A stretch of DNA of 64,000 bases from Rhodococcus triatomae BKS 15-14 (GCA_000341795.1 AODO01000074.1:142213-206212), one strand, 5' to 3'. Shown: positions 35,157-44,067, numbered from the stretch's first letter. Translations and numbers: made by a program. The notes: generated from the letters alone by a model not told the origin.

Positions 35157-36020
35157 TCAGTCCTTGCGGGTCAGGAAGGCGAGCACGGCGGACGTCCAGG
35201 CTTCCTTGGCCTCGATCATCGTCCAGTGTCCGCAGTTGGGGAAGACGTGCAGTTCGGCGTTCGGGATGTCGCGCATCGGCAGCATCGCCATGTCGACCGG
35301 GCTGACCCGGTCGTCGCGCCCCCACGTGAGCATCGTCGGGGCCTGCACCTTGTGCAGCTGCGCCCAGTACGGGGTGGCGCCGGACGCCTTGGCCGCGGCG
35401 GTGTTGGCGGCGAACGCCTTGCTGCTGTACATGCGGGCGGCGATCTCCAGCGTCAGCGGCTCGGTCGCGAGCGCCCAGCGCTCCTCGATCAGCTGCTCGG
35501 TGACGACGGCGGGGTCGTACACCATCGAGTGCAGCCACCGGATCAGTCCCTCACGGGTCGGGTTGTCGGTGAACTCCATCAGCAGCTTGATGCCCTCACC
35601 CGGTCCGGGCGCGAAGACGTTCCGGCCGATGCCGCCGATGGTGACCAGCTTGTTCACCCGTTCCGGGGCGTTGATCGCGACGTTGGTCGCGACGATCCCG
35701 CCCATCGAGTTGCCGATCATGTGCACGGGCTCGGAGATGCCGACCGCGTCGAGGAACTTCCCCACGGAGGCCCCTGCCATCACCATCGGGTGTCCGTCGC
35801 CCGGGTCGCTGACGCCGAAGCCGGGGAACTCGAGCACGAGGCACCGGAAGTGCTCGGCGAAGTCGCCGAGCACGCCGCGGTAGTTGCGCCAGCCGGTGAC
35901 TCCGGGACCGGAGCCGTGCAACAGCAGCAGGGGCGGGCCGTCGCCGGCCTCGTGGTACCGGAGCACGCCGATGTCGGTGGCGACCTCCCGCTTCGTGGAC
36001 TCGTAGCTCAGTTCGCTCAT
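35157..36020 (-). CDS. hsaD: 4,9-DSHA hydrolase, HsaD-type (meta-cleavage product hydrolase)
   Basis: 287 residues, alpha/beta hydrolase. The oxyanion region is HGSGPGVTGW, the nucleophile Ser105 lies in GNSMGG, the acid is Asp236 or Asp237 in GRDDRVSP, and the base is His265 in NCGHW. It hydrolyses the C-C bond of the HsaC product to give DOHNAA and HHD. It is the first enzyme gene of the leftward cluster, 90 bases after the IclR gene and immediately before kstD. Confidence 0.9.
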   Translation of the reverse strand: MSELSYESTKREVATDIGVLRYHEAGDGPPLLLLHGSGPGVTGWRNYRGVLGDFAEHFRCLVLEFPGFGVSDPGDGHPMVMAGASVGKFLDAVGISEPVHMIGNSMGGIVATNVAINAPERVNKLVTIGGIGRNVFAPGPGEGIKLLMEFTDNPTREGLIRWLHSMVYDPAVVTEQLIEERWALATEPLTLEIAARMYSSKAFAANTAAAKASGATPYWAQLHKVQAPTMLTWGRDDRVSPVDMAMLPMRDIPNAELHVFPNCGHWTMIEAKEAWTSAVLAFLTRKD

Positions 36021-36110
36021 GACGTCGACGCTTTCAGTTCGAGGCGCGCTGATGGAGGAGAGTTCCCGATCAGCGAGAATGTTTTCCGTCCGGCGCGGTC
36101 CGGCGACCGG

Positions 36111-36995
36111 TCAGATCCAACCGCCGACGCGCCCACCGAGGACGCGCGACCGCGCCTCCGGCGACCAGGTGTCGGTGGGGACGGGGACCGCGGGCCGGGC
36201 GGGCCGACGCGGCGCGGTCAGTTCCGGGTACAGGGTGCGGCCGATCTCCCGCGCGGCGTCCACGACCAGCGGCGCGACCCGTTCGAGCGGGGCGCTGCGG
36301 ACGTCGCCGCTGACCGAGAGGGACGCGACCGGCCCCTCGGGCCCGCGGATCGCCGCACCCACGCAGGCCACACCCCGCGCCGACTCCTCCCGCTCGAAGG
36401 CGAGCCCGCGGCGCTGCCGGATCCGGTTCAGCTCCAGGTGCAGGGTGGCGAGCGCGGTGATGGTGTTGGAGGTGGTGCGGACGAGGTTCCCGCCACACAG
36501 CACGTCGACCCGCTCGGGGTCGAGCCAGGCGAGGAACGCCTTGCCCGCTGCGGTGGAGTGGGCCGGTGTGCGGCCCCCGACGCGCGAGGGAATCGAGTTC
36601 GCCATCCGCCCGCCGACCTTGTCGAGGTACACCATCTCGTGGCCGTCGAGGACCGCCAGGTGCACGACCATTCCGGTCTGCATGTGCAGTTCGTGCAGGA
36701 GCGGTGCGGCTGCCTCGCGGATCTCGGACTGTCCGTTGTCGCCGCCGGCGCCGAGCGCCCGCCGGCCGAGGCGGTAGCCGAAGGTGGCGTGCTCGACCCA
36801 GTTCAGCTTCACGAGCGAGTCGAGGATGCGGTGGACGGTCGAGCGCGGCAGCCGGGACCGGCAGGCCACCTCTTCGAGAGTCAGTCGCGCGGCGCGGCCG
36901 TCGAAGGCATCGAGGATCAGGGTCATCCGTTCGACCATCGAGGGCGGCACGTCGCGGGGTGCCTTGCGGGCGGGGGCGTCGGTAACGACCGTCAT
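36111..36995 (-). CDS. IclR-family regulator of the steroid cluster
   Basis: 294 residues. A winged helix-turn-helix (LTLEEVACRSRLPRSTVHRILDSL) is followed by the IclR effector domain (AHSTAAGKAFLAWLDPE, ESARGVACVGAAIRG) and a proline/arginine-rich tail of about 40 residues. ATG 36995 is preceded by GAGGAG five bases upstream, against a longer frame with no ribosome site. It is in line with hsaD-kstD-hsaA-like-hsaC and divergent from the F420-type enzyme. Steroid degradation in these bacteria is usually controlled by the TetR proteins KstR and KstR2, so an IclR regulator here is notable. Confidence 0.87.
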   Translation of the reverse strand: MTVVTDAPARKAPRDVPPSMVERMTLILDAFDGRAARLTLEEVACRSRLPRSTVHRILDSLVKLNWVEHATFGYRLGRRALGAGGDNGQSEIREAAAPLLHELHMQTGMVVHLAVLDGHEMVYLDKVGGRMANSIPSRVGGRTPAHSTAAGKAFLAWLDPERVDVLCGGNLVRTTSNTITALATLHLELNRIRQRRGLAFEREESARGVACVGAAIRGPEGPVASLSVSGDVRSAPLERVAPLVVDAAREIGRTLYPELTAPRRPARPAVPVPTDTWSPEARSRVLGGRVGGWI

Positions 36996-37016
36996 GACGA
37001 CTCCTCGAAGGGTCCG

Positions 37017-37037
37017 GCGGATCGTGCTCCGATCCGC
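37017..37037. promoter_or_regulatory. Operator candidate upstream of the IclR gene
   Basis: GCGGATCG (37017-37024) and CGATCCGC (37030-37037) are perfect 8-base arms with a 5-base spacer, 22 bases before the IclR start. This is a plausible autoregulatory site that would also affect the divergent F420-type gene. Confidence 0.45.
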
Positions 37038-37205
37038 AAAACTGAAATCAATTCTGATACCGTACCTCACGAAAAGTGATCCAGGCCACCCGGCCGACGG
37101 ACGAGGCGTCCCGATCACCGGAAATCACCGCGCCGACGCCGTCCCGACGCGATAGAAACCACGCGGACCGGCGAGCGGTCCACCGAGCAACGGAGGGTCG
37201 CCGTC

Positions 37206-38075
37206 ATGCGCATCGGGATCGTCACACCGGTACTCATCCAGCACCCCGGCACCAGAGCCGACTGGGAGACCGGCGCCGGCATCGACGACGTCGCCGCGAT
37301 CGCCGCCGCCGCGGACCGCCTCGGCTACCACCACGTCACCTGCAGCGAGCACGTCGCGGTGCCCGTCGACATCGCCGCCGAACGCGGAGGCACCTACTGG
37401 GATCCGTTGTCCACCTTCGGGTTCCTCGCCGCCCGCACCAGTCGCATCCGGCTCGCCACCCAGGTGCTCGTCCTCGGCTACCACCACCCGCTCGAGATCG
37501 CCAAGCGCTACGGCACCCTCGACAGACTCAGCGGTGGCCGGGTCGTGCTCGGCCTCGGTGTCGGCAGCCTGCGCGAGGAGTTCGACCTGCTCGCAGCGCC
37601 CTTCGAGGGACGCGGGGCACGCGCCGACGACGCCCTGCGCGCACTCCGCGCGGCCCTCGGCCGGTCCACACCGGAGTACCACGGCGAGTTCTACGACTTC
37701 GCCGATCTGATCGTCGAACCACACGCCGCCTCCGAGCAGGTCCCGCTGTGGATCGGCGGCCGGACACCTCGCTCCCTGCGCCGGGCCGTCGAACTCGGCG
37801 ACGGCTGGGTTCCGTTCGGCCTGCGCCTGGACGACCTGACGGCGATGCTCGCCGCGACGCCACCGCCCCCGGGCATGGACGTCGTGCTCGCGGCCGGACG
37901 CCCCCTCGACCCGCTCGGTTCCCCCGACGCCGCCGCCCGCGCACTGACCCGGCTGCGTGACGCGGGAGCCACGATCGCCGGCGTCACCCTCGACGCCTCC
38001 GGAGTCGACCACTACGTCGACCAGTTGGCGGCGCTGGCCGAACTTGCTCGCCCACTCGGCATCGAATTCGACTGA
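37206..38075 (+). CDS. LLM-class F420-dependent oxidoreductase
   Basis: 289 residues, luciferase-like barrel: MRIGIVTPVLIQHPGTRADW, YHHVTCSEHVAVP, RLATQVLVLGYHHPLEIAKR and GRVVLGLGVGSLREEFDLL. The last two segments are typical of actinobacterial F420 enzymes of the TIGR03619 type. ATG 37206 follows CGGAGGG. It is 21 bases upstream of a SnoaL-like gene, and the pair is divergent from the steroid IclR regulator, so it may be part of the same regulon. The substrate is unknown. Confidence 0.82.
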   Translation: MRIGIVTPVLIQHPGTRADWETGAGIDDVAAIAAAADRLGYHHVTCSEHVAVPVDIAAERGGTYWDPLSTFGFLAARTSRIRLATQVLVLGYHHPLEIAKRYGTLDRLSGGRVVLGLGVGSLREEFDLLAAPFEGRGARADDALRALRAALGRSTPEYHGEFYDFADLIVEPHAASEQVPLWIGGRTPRSLRRAVELGDGWVPFGLRLDDLTAMLAATPPPPGMDVVLAAGRPLDPLGSPDAAARALTRLRDAGATIAGVTLDASGVDHYVDQLAALAELARPLGIEFD

Positions 38076-38096
38076 CCGACAACCGAAAGGACAAAG

Positions 38097-38579
38097 ATGA
38101 CCGACACCGCCGAACTCGTCACACAGCTCGCCGACCGGGTCCAGCTGCTCGAGGACAAGCTGGCGATCATGAACCTCATCAGCTCGTACGGCCCGGCCGT
38201 CGACAGCGGCCAGGCGGAGAAGGTCTCCGGTCTGTGGACCGAGGACGGCCTGTACGACGTCGACACCGGTGCCATGCACGGCCGCGACGAGATCGAGGCG
38301 ATGGTCCACTCCCGTAATCACCAGTCCTACATCCACGGCGGCAGCGGCCACCTGCTCTACCCGCCGCACATCCGATTGGACGGCGACACCGCGGTCGCGA
38401 CCTGCCACTCCCAGCTCGTGCTGCGCGACACCGAAACCGGCGTGTACGGGGTCGCGCGGATCACCGCGAATCGGTGGGAGCTCTCCCGCATCGACGGCGA
38501 GTGGAAGGTCACCCGCCGGGTCGGCCGGGTACTCGACGGCGGCGACGAAGGCCGCGGCATCCTCTCCTCCGGAGTCTGA
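38097..38579 (+). CDS. SnoaL/NTF2-like protein
   Basis: 160 residues with the SnoaL_4 layout (VQLLEDKLAIMNLISSYGPA, LWTEDGLYDVDTG, ending LSRIDGEWKVTRRVGRVLDG). The start ATG has GAAAGGA upstream and follows the F420-type gene by 21 bases. A role as isomerase, hydratase or dehydratase for a steroid intermediate is possible because ketosteroid isomerase shares this fold, but the catalytic residues cannot be assigned by eye. A hairpin follows the stop. Confidence 0.78.
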   Translation: MTDTAELVTQLADRVQLLEDKLAIMNLISSYGPAVDSGQAEKVSGLWTEDGLYDVDTGAMHGRDEIEAMVHSRNHQSYIHGGSGHLLYPPHIRLDGDTAVATCHSQLVLRDTETGVYGVARITANRWELSRIDGEWKVTRRVGRVLDGGDEGRGILSSGV

Positions 38580-38593
38580 AAACCTCCGACCAC

Positions 38594-38646
38594 CGGCTGG
38601 CGGTCACCGTCGTGCGCGCGACGCGCAGGGCGGTGACCGTCAGCCG
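38594..38646. terminator. Bidirectional hairpin between convergent genes
   Basis: CGGCTGGCGGTCACC (38594-38608) and GGTGACCGTCAGCCG (38632-38646) pair over 15 positions with one mismatch and a 23-base GC-rich loop. It separates the SnoaL-like and acyl-CoA ligase genes. Confidence 0.65.
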
Positions 38647-38661
38647 TGTGGGGGTTGCAGA

Positions 38662-40263
38662 TCAGAGGTGGGCGGCCTGCTCCTGCAGCGTCGCCTTCGC
38701 CCAGCGGTAGTCGGCCTTGCCCGCGGGCGACCGCACGATTGCGTCGACCTCGACGACGGTGCGCGGCGCCTTGTAGCGAGCCACCTGCGTGCTCACGTAG
38801 TCGATCAGTTCGTCCAGCTCGGGCAGGTCGAAGCCGTCGCGGGCCTGCACGACCGCCCCGACCCGCTGCCCGTACCGCTCGTCGTCGACACCGGCGACCA
38901 GCGCGTCCAGAACGGCGGGATGGCTCTTGATCGCCATCTCCACCTCCTCCGGGTACACCTTCTCCCCGCCGGTGTTGATGCACGTCGACCCGCGCCCGAG
39001 CAGCACGATCCGACCGTCGGCCTCGACGCGGCCCATGTCGCCGAGGACCGCGGTCCGCACCCCGTCCACGACCGGGAACGTCGCCGCCGTCTTCTCCGGG
39101 TCACCCCAGTAGCCGAGTGGCACGTTGCCGGACCGAGCGATGTACCCGATCTCGTCCGACCCGGGCGCGATCGGCCGGCGGCCCTCGTCGACCACCCGGA
39201 CGTTCGGCTTCGCCGCGATCCGCATCAACCCGTCCGAACCGATCTCGAGGTTGCCGTCCACACCGGATTCCGACGCACCGAAACCGTCGCGGATGGTCAG
39301 CTGCGGCAGGGCCGCGACGAGCTGCTCACGCACGGACAGCGAGAACAGCGCCCCGCCGGAACTGACCACCAGCAGTGAGGACAGGTCGAACTCCGCGCCC
39401 CGTTCCGTGATGACGTCCGCGACCGGACGCGCCATCGCGTCACCGACGACGGTCAGGGTCATCGCGCGCTCACGCTCGACGACGCGCAGCGCCTCCTCCG
39501 CATCGAACCGCGACATCAGGGCGTGCGTGGCGCCGAGGCAGAACGCGGTGAACACCGAGTAGAGCGCGGCACCGTGGATCAGCGGAGCGGTGAGCACCCA
39601 GGTCATCGGCGGAATGTTCGGGACCGCGGCCGCCACCGCGGCCGGGCCGTCGTAGGGGTCGCCGAACGGATTGCCGCCGCTGAGCGCCGCGTGGAAGAAG
39701 TCCTCCTGGCGCCACATGACGCCCTTCGGCATGCCGGTGGTGCCACCGGTGTACACGATGAACAGGTCGTCGGAGCTGCGTTCGGGGAAGTCGCGGTCGC
39801 CGGACTCCGCGGCGACGGCCGCGTGGAAGTCCGCGACGGTGACGTCGCCCCACTCGACGTCCCCGGTGTCGCCGATGGTGACGACGTGGCGCACCGTCGG
39901 GGTCTGCGGCAGGACCGCAGCGGTCGTGGCGGCGAAGTCGCCGTCCGCGACGACGGCGACCAGCTCGGCGTTGGCGAAGAGGTACGCGAGCTCGGCGTCG
40001 ACGTAGCGGTAGTTCACGTTGACGGGAACGGCCCGGACCTTCAGGCACGCGAGCAGCGCCTCGACGAACTCGATGCTGTTGCGCATGTACATGCCGACGT
40101 GGTCACCCGCACCGACACCCGCGCCTGCGAGGTGGTGGGCGAGCCGGTTGGCTGCGGCGTCGAGCTCGGCGTACGTGAGCCGTTCGTCACCGCAGACGAT
40201 GGCGGTGCGGTCGGGTACCGCGTCCGCGGCGGCTTCGAACAGGTCTGCGAGGTTCAGCGACAT
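38662..40263 (-). CDS. Acyl-CoA ligase, FadD19-like (steroid side-chain type)
   Basis: 533 residues, ANL superfamily. The phosphate-binding loop YTGGTTGMPKG is at 171-181, the hinge region YWGDPEKTAATF is present, and the catalytic lysine is Lys516 in SPAGKADYRWAK. The start NLADLFEAAADAVPDRTAIVC, VMWRQEDFF and the ending are colinear with mycobacterial FadD19, which activates C26 sterol side-chain acids. ATG follows GAAAGG. It is divergent from a ChsB1-like dehydrogenase, which acts in beta-oxidation of the same kind of acyl-CoA. Confidence 0.82.
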   Translation of the reverse strand: MSLNLADLFEAAADAVPDRTAIVCGDERLTYAELDAAANRLAHHLAGAGVGAGDHVGMYMRNSIEFVEALLACLKVRAVPVNVNYRYVDAELAYLFANAELVAVVADGDFAATTAAVLPQTPTVRHVVTIGDTGDVEWGDVTVADFHAAVAAESGDRDFPERSSDDLFIVYTGGTTGMPKGVMWRQEDFFHAALSGGNPFGDPYDGPAAVAAAVPNIPPMTWVLTAPLIHGAALYSVFTAFCLGATHALMSRFDAEEALRVVERERAMTLTVVGDAMARPVADVITERGAEFDLSSLLVVSSGGALFSLSVREQLVAALPQLTIRDGFGASESGVDGNLEIGSDGLMRIAAKPNVRVVDEGRRPIAPGSDEIGYIARSGNVPLGYWGDPEKTAATFPVVDGVRTAVLGDMGRVEADGRIVLLGRGSTCINTGGEKVYPEEVEMAIKSHPAVLDALVAGVDDERYGQRVGAVVQARDGFDLPELDELIDYVSTQVARYKAPRTVVEVDAIVRSPAGKADYRWAKATLQEQAAHL

Positions 40264-40468
40264 GGAGAGCCTTTCGGTGGGTCGTTCGTGACGGGCACGC
40301 TCTCAGGTCGCGCGCGCTGTGTTCTGCGCCACTCCCACAGAGCAGGATCGATCTCGTCCGCGGCAGTCCTTGCCACCGGGACCGTCCGTTGCCCGAAAGT
40401 AGAACGAATACTAATTTTGAGTCAGGGTCATGCGGAGGTACCGCGACCACGAGCATGGGAGACATTCG

Positions 40469-41392
40469 ATGGGTGAAACCGTCAGCCTGAACGGCCGTAC
40501 CGCCGTCGTCACCGGGGCCGGCGCCGGCCTCGGACGCGCCGAGGCGCTTGCCCTCGCGGGGGCTGGAGCCGCCGTCGTCGTCAACGACATGGGCGACGCG
40601 GCCCACGACGTCGCCGAGGAGATCCGTGCCGCGGGCGGGCAGGCGATCGCCGTCACCGGCGACGTCTCCGACTGGACGCTCGGCGCCCGGATGATCGACG
40701 AGGCCGTCGCCAACTTCGGCTCCTTCGACATCCTCGTCAACAACGCGGGCATCCTTCGCGACAAGATGATCTTCAACCTCACCGAATCCGACTGGGACGA
40801 CGTGATCCGCGTCCATCTCAAGGGCCACGCCGCGACCTCCCACGCCGCCGCCGTGCACTGGCGCGAGAAGAGCAAGGCCGCAGGCGCACCCGTCTACGGC
40901 CGCGTCGTCAACACGTCCTCCGAGGCGTTCCTGTTCGGCGCAGCCGGACAGCCCAACTACTCCGCCGCGAAGGCCGGGATCACCGCACTGACGCTGTCCA
41001 CCGCCCAGGGACTGGCCCGGTACGGCGTCACCGCCAACGCGATCTGCCCTCGCGCCCGGACCGCGATGACCGCCGAGGCGTTCGGCGAGGCCGACGGTGC
41101 GACAGCAGGACTCGACCCGCTCGCCCCCGAGCGGGTCGGCACCCTGGTCGCCTACCTGGCGTCCCCCGCCTCCCACGAGATCACCGGTCAGGTCTTCGTC
41201 GTGTACGGCAAGATGGTCGCACTGATGGCCTCGCCGAAGGTGGAGAACCGTTTCGACGCCGCCGGTTCGGCGTTCACCGTCGACGAGCTCGACCAGCAGC
41301 TGTCGTCGTACTTCACCGGACGCGGCCAGTACGAGACCTACTCGGCATACAGCGTCGCCGAGCTGGAGAAGGCCGCGCTCGCGGTCGACTGA
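40469..41392 (+). CDS. SDR 3-hydroxyacyl-CoA dehydrogenase, ChsB1/Hsd4A-like
   Basis: 307 residues, longer than simple SDRs. It has TGAGAGLGRAEALAL, NNAGILRDKMIF, a catalytic Tyr-Lys in NYSAAKAGITALTLS and ANAICPRARTAMTAE. It is colinear with mycobacterial ChsB1 (Rv3502c), the dehydrogenase of cholesterol side-chain beta-oxidation, including the extra C-terminal 50 residues. ATG 40469 has GGGAGA seven bases upstream, against a longer frame from 40430. It is followed by another SDR after 9 bases. Confidence 0.85.
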   Translation: MGETVSLNGRTAVVTGAGAGLGRAEALALAGAGAAVVVNDMGDAAHDVAEEIRAAGGQAIAVTGDVSDWTLGARMIDEAVANFGSFDILVNNAGILRDKMIFNLTESDWDDVIRVHLKGHAATSHAAAVHWREKSKAAGAPVYGRVVNTSSEAFLFGAAGQPNYSAAKAGITALTLSTAQGLARYGVTANAICPRARTAMTAEAFGEADGATAGLDPLAPERVGTLVAYLASPASHEITGQVFVVYGKMVALMASPKVENRFDAAGSAFTVDELDQQLSSYFTGRGQYETYSAYSVAELEKAALAVD

Positions 41393-41401
41393 GGCACGGA
41401 C

Positions 41402-42145
41402 ATGAGACTCAGCGACAAGGTTGCCATCGTCACGGGCGGCGCCGGCGGGATCGGCCGCGGCATCGTCCGGGCGTTCACGAAAGAGGGTGCGAAGGTCCTG
41501 ATCGTCGACATCTCCGACGAGGCGGGCCGCGCACTGGAGAACGAGATCGGTCCGGCTGCGCGGTTCCTGAACGCCGACATCTCCCGGGAGGAGAACGCGG
41601 AGGTCATCGTCGCGGCGGCGGTCGAGGCGTTCGGCCGGGTGGACGTGCTCGTCAACAACGCGCACGCATCCCGGCAGGCGCCGCTCCTGCAGACGACGCA
41701 GGAGATGCTCGACCTGTCCTTCGGAACCGGGTTCTACCCGACGTTCTGGCTGATGAAGGCCGCACATCCGCAGCTCGCCGCGAACCACGGGTCGGTGATC
41801 AACTTCGCGTCGGGCGCCGGCATCGAAGGACAGCTCACGCAGGGCTCGTACGCCGCGGCGAAGGAGGCGATCCGGGCCGTCAGCCGGGTCGCGGCCAACG
41901 AGTGGGCAGCCGACGACGTCAACGTCAACATCATCTCCCCGCTGGCGCTCACCGAAGGTGTGCAGGCGTACATCGAGGCGAACCCCGGCGTCGAGGAGGC
42001 GCTGCTGGCGAAGACTCCGCTGCACCGCTTCGGCGACCCGGAGTCCGACATCGGCCGTGTGGCAGTGTTTCTCGCCAGCGAGGACGCGAGCTACATGACC
42101 GGCCAGACCCTGATGGTCGACGGCGGCAGCATCAAGCTCCGCTGA
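41402..42145 (+). CDS. Short-chain dehydrogenase/reductase
   Basis: 247 residues. TGGAGGIGRGIVRAF near the start binds NAD(P), VDVLVNNAH replaces the common NNAG, and the active site is NFASGAG with SYAAAKEA. It ends with the usual MTGQTLMVDGGS. It is co-transcribed with the ChsB1-like gene (9-base gap). Substrate unknown; a steroid or bulky acyl intermediate is the contextual guess. A 17-bp terminator follows. Confidence 0.85.
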   Translation: MRLSDKVAIVTGGAGGIGRGIVRAFTKEGAKVLIVDISDEAGRALENEIGPAARFLNADISREENAEVIVAAAVEAFGRVDVLVNNAHASRQAPLLQTTQEMLDLSFGTGFYPTFWLMKAAHPQLAANHGSVINFASGAGIEGQLTQGSYAAAKEAIRAVSRVAANEWAADDVNVNIISPLALTEGVQAYIEANPGVEEALLAKTPLHRFGDPESDIGRVAVFLASEDASYMTGQTLMVDGGSIKLR

Positions 42146-42150
42146 CACCC

Positions 42151-42190
42151 GTGCGCACTTTTGGTAGTGGGAGCTACCAAAAGTGCGCAC
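42151..42190. terminator. Bidirectional 17-bp hairpin
   Basis: GTGCGCACTTTTGGTAG (42151-42167) and CTACCAAAAGTGCGCAC (42174-42190) are perfectly complementary with a 6-base loop. It starts 5 bases after the SDR stop and lies 16 bases from the end of the convergent lipase gene. Confidence 0.78.
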
Positions 42191-42206
42191 AGGTCGCCGC
42201 AGGCGA

Positions 42207-43364
42207 CTATCGAAGCGACGCGGCGAACGCCTGCGCATCTTCCAGCGAGGCCGCGACACTGGCGCGGTGATCCGCGCCCTCGTAGGTCCGCAGCTCGACC
42301 TGAGCGCCCTTGTCCTGCAGGCTTTTCACCACGACGTCGGTCGCGTCCGGCGTGACGAGCTGGTCGGTGGTGCCCTGCGCCACGAGCACCGGGACCTTCG
42401 GCGACGCACTCGCGGGCTCCTGCGCGGCGAGGTATGCGGTCCACGGTCCGAGGTCGGCTTCGGGGCGGATCGCCTTGTCCACGGGCACCGAGGGGATCGC
42501 GGCCCGGATGTCGGCGATGCAGCCGGTGCGGGCGGCGGCCATCAGCGGTTCGGCTTCCGCGGTCGCGATCTCCTCGGGCTTGATCGAGGAATCCGCCGCC
42601 GCTGCTCCCAGGAGGGTGAGCGGGAAGAAGGCCAACGCGGGAGCGATCGCCGGGTTGCCGGACTTGATGTATGCGGGAGTCTGGCTCAGTCCGCTGCCGG
42701 GCGCCACCGAGATCGCGCCGAGGAGGGTGAGTTCCGGCGCGTAGTCGACGGCCAGCTCGGAGGTGCTGATCGCGGCCGCACCGCCCTGACTGTGGCCACC
42801 GACGACCCAGCGGCTACCGACCGCGGGGTCGAGATGCCGTGCCGCCCTGACGATGTCCGTCACCGCGTTCGACTCGGACCTCGCGTTGAGGTAGGTGTGG
42901 TCGCCGGGCGTGCCCATGCCCTCGTAGTCGGTCTGGACGACGACGTATCCGTCCTGCACCCACTGGTCGAGGGTGGCACTGACCGCGCCGACGTAGTCGT
43001 GGACGGGACCGTCGACCGTGTCCCGCGAGGGGGCGCACTCGTCGGCGATTCCGGTGGTGCCGTGCGCCCAGCTGAGCACCGGCCAGCCACCCTCGGGTGC
43101 GGTACCCGGCGGGATCGCGACGGTGCCCGTGACGACGATCGGATTGCCGCTGCCGTTCTCGGACACGTAGCTGACGGATTCGCTCCGGGCGGCGCTCGGC
43201 AGGACGGCCGCATTGGTGAGCGGCTGCGCGGAGATGACGTCGCCGGCCTCGGGAACAGGCGCGATGTCGTCGGATCCGGTCGAGACGGATCCCGTCCAGA
43301 CGGTCGCGGCAGCCGCGATCCCTCCTATCATGCGGAGCGAGAAAGCGGAACCAAAGGGGTGCAT
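42207..43364 (-). CDS. Secreted lipase (LIP family alpha/beta hydrolase)
   Basis: 385 residues. A short signal peptide (about 1-25, SLRMIGGIAAAATVW) precedes an alpha/beta hydrolase domain with SWAHGTTGIADECAPS (oxyanion region and a conserved Cys). The nucleophile is Ser192 in VVGGHSQGGAA, followed later by VAQGTTDQLVTPDATD (acid) and GADHRAS (base). It resembles secretory triacylglycerol lipases. ATG 43364 follows CGGAGG. It is divergent from a TetR regulator. Confidence 0.82.
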   Translation of the reverse strand: MHPFGSAFSLRMIGGIAAAATVWTGSVSTGSDDIAPVPEAGDVISAQPLTNAAVLPSAARSESVSYVSENGSGNPIVVTGTVAIPPGTAPEGGWPVLSWAHGTTGIADECAPSRDTVDGPVHDYVGAVSATLDQWVQDGYVVVQTDYEGMGTPGDHTYLNARSESNAVTDIVRAARHLDPAVGSRWVVGGHSQGGAAAISTSELAVDYAPELTLLGAISVAPGSGLSQTPAYIKSGNPAIAPALAFFPLTLLGAAAADSSIKPEEIATAEAEPLMAAARTGCIADIRAAIPSVPVDKAIRPEADLGPWTAYLAAQEPASASPKVPVLVAQGTTDQLVTPDATDVVVKSLQDKGAQVELRTYEGADHRASVAASLEDAQAFAASLR

Positions 43365-43410
43365 GATGCCTCCGGACACAGATACGAGGCGATGTGACCT
43401 CGATTACGAT

Positions 43411-43426
43411 TAAGAAGGATTTCTTA
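43411..43426. promoter_or_regulatory. TetR operator candidate
   Basis: TAAGAA-GGAT-TTCTTA is a perfect AT-rich 16-base palindrome ending 5 bases before the TetR start and 47 bases from the lipase start, in a 67-base divergent spacer. Its position fits autorepression plus lipase control. Confidence 0.5.
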
Positions 43427-43431
43427 GTACC

Positions 43432-44064
43432 GTGACAAGGACGCAACAGTCAAGAGGCAGGGAGTCGCTCGTACTGGCCGCCGAGCGCCTCGTCGCCGAA
43501 CGTGGCCTGCACGGAGTGCGGGTCAGCGAGGTGGTGAAGGAGGCGGGCCAACGCAACAACTCCGCGGTCACCTATCACTTCGGGTCGTGGCAGAACCTGC
43601 TCCTCGCGGTGTGGGACTCGCACACGGTCCCGATCAACGCCGAGCGAGCCGCACTGATCGCCGACGCCCGCGACCGCGACGAATTCGACCTGCGGGCGAT
43701 GGTGAGCGCCTACCTCGATCCCCTCGTCGCGGACATGGCCCGGCACCGGCCCAGCTACTGGGCCCGGTTCTCCGAACAGTGGCTCGCCACCGTCAACCTC
43801 GACTACCTGACGCTCGACGCCGAAGCCGAGGCCGACCAGCCGCGCACCGAGTCGGTCCTGGTCCTGCACGCGCTCCTGATGGACATCCGCGACTCCCTCC
43901 ACCACCTTCCCGAGGACTCGCGGGACCGCCGGGCGGCACTGATGGGGCGCTACGTCATCGGGGCCCTCGCCGCGTGGGAACGCGAGGACGATCCGGTCGT
44001 GCCACTCGACGACCTGCGACGTGAACTGCTCAGCACCGCCCTCGCCCTGCTCCAGGCGCCCTAG
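43432..44064 (+). CDS. TetR-family transcriptional regulator
   Basis: 210 residues. The helix-turn-helix is at about 10-55 (VAERGLHGVRVSEVVKEAG, then SAVTYHFGSWQNLLLAV), followed by an alpha-helical domain with ARHRPSYWARFSEQWL. GTG 43432 lies within 5 bases of the palindrome; AAGAAGGA overlaps the operator and is about 12 bases upstream. It is divergent from the lipase gene. Confidence 0.85.
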   Translation: MTRTQQSRGRESLVLAAERLVAERGLHGVRVSEVVKEAGQRNNSAVTYHFGSWQNLLLAVWDSHTVPINAERAALIADARDRDEFDLRAMVSAYLDPLVADMARHRPSYWARFSEQWLATVNLDYLTLDAEAEADQPRTESVLVLHALLMDIRDSLHHLPEDSRDRRAALMGRYVIGALAAWEREDDPVVPLDDLRRELLSTALALLQAP

Positions 44065-44067
44065 CGA

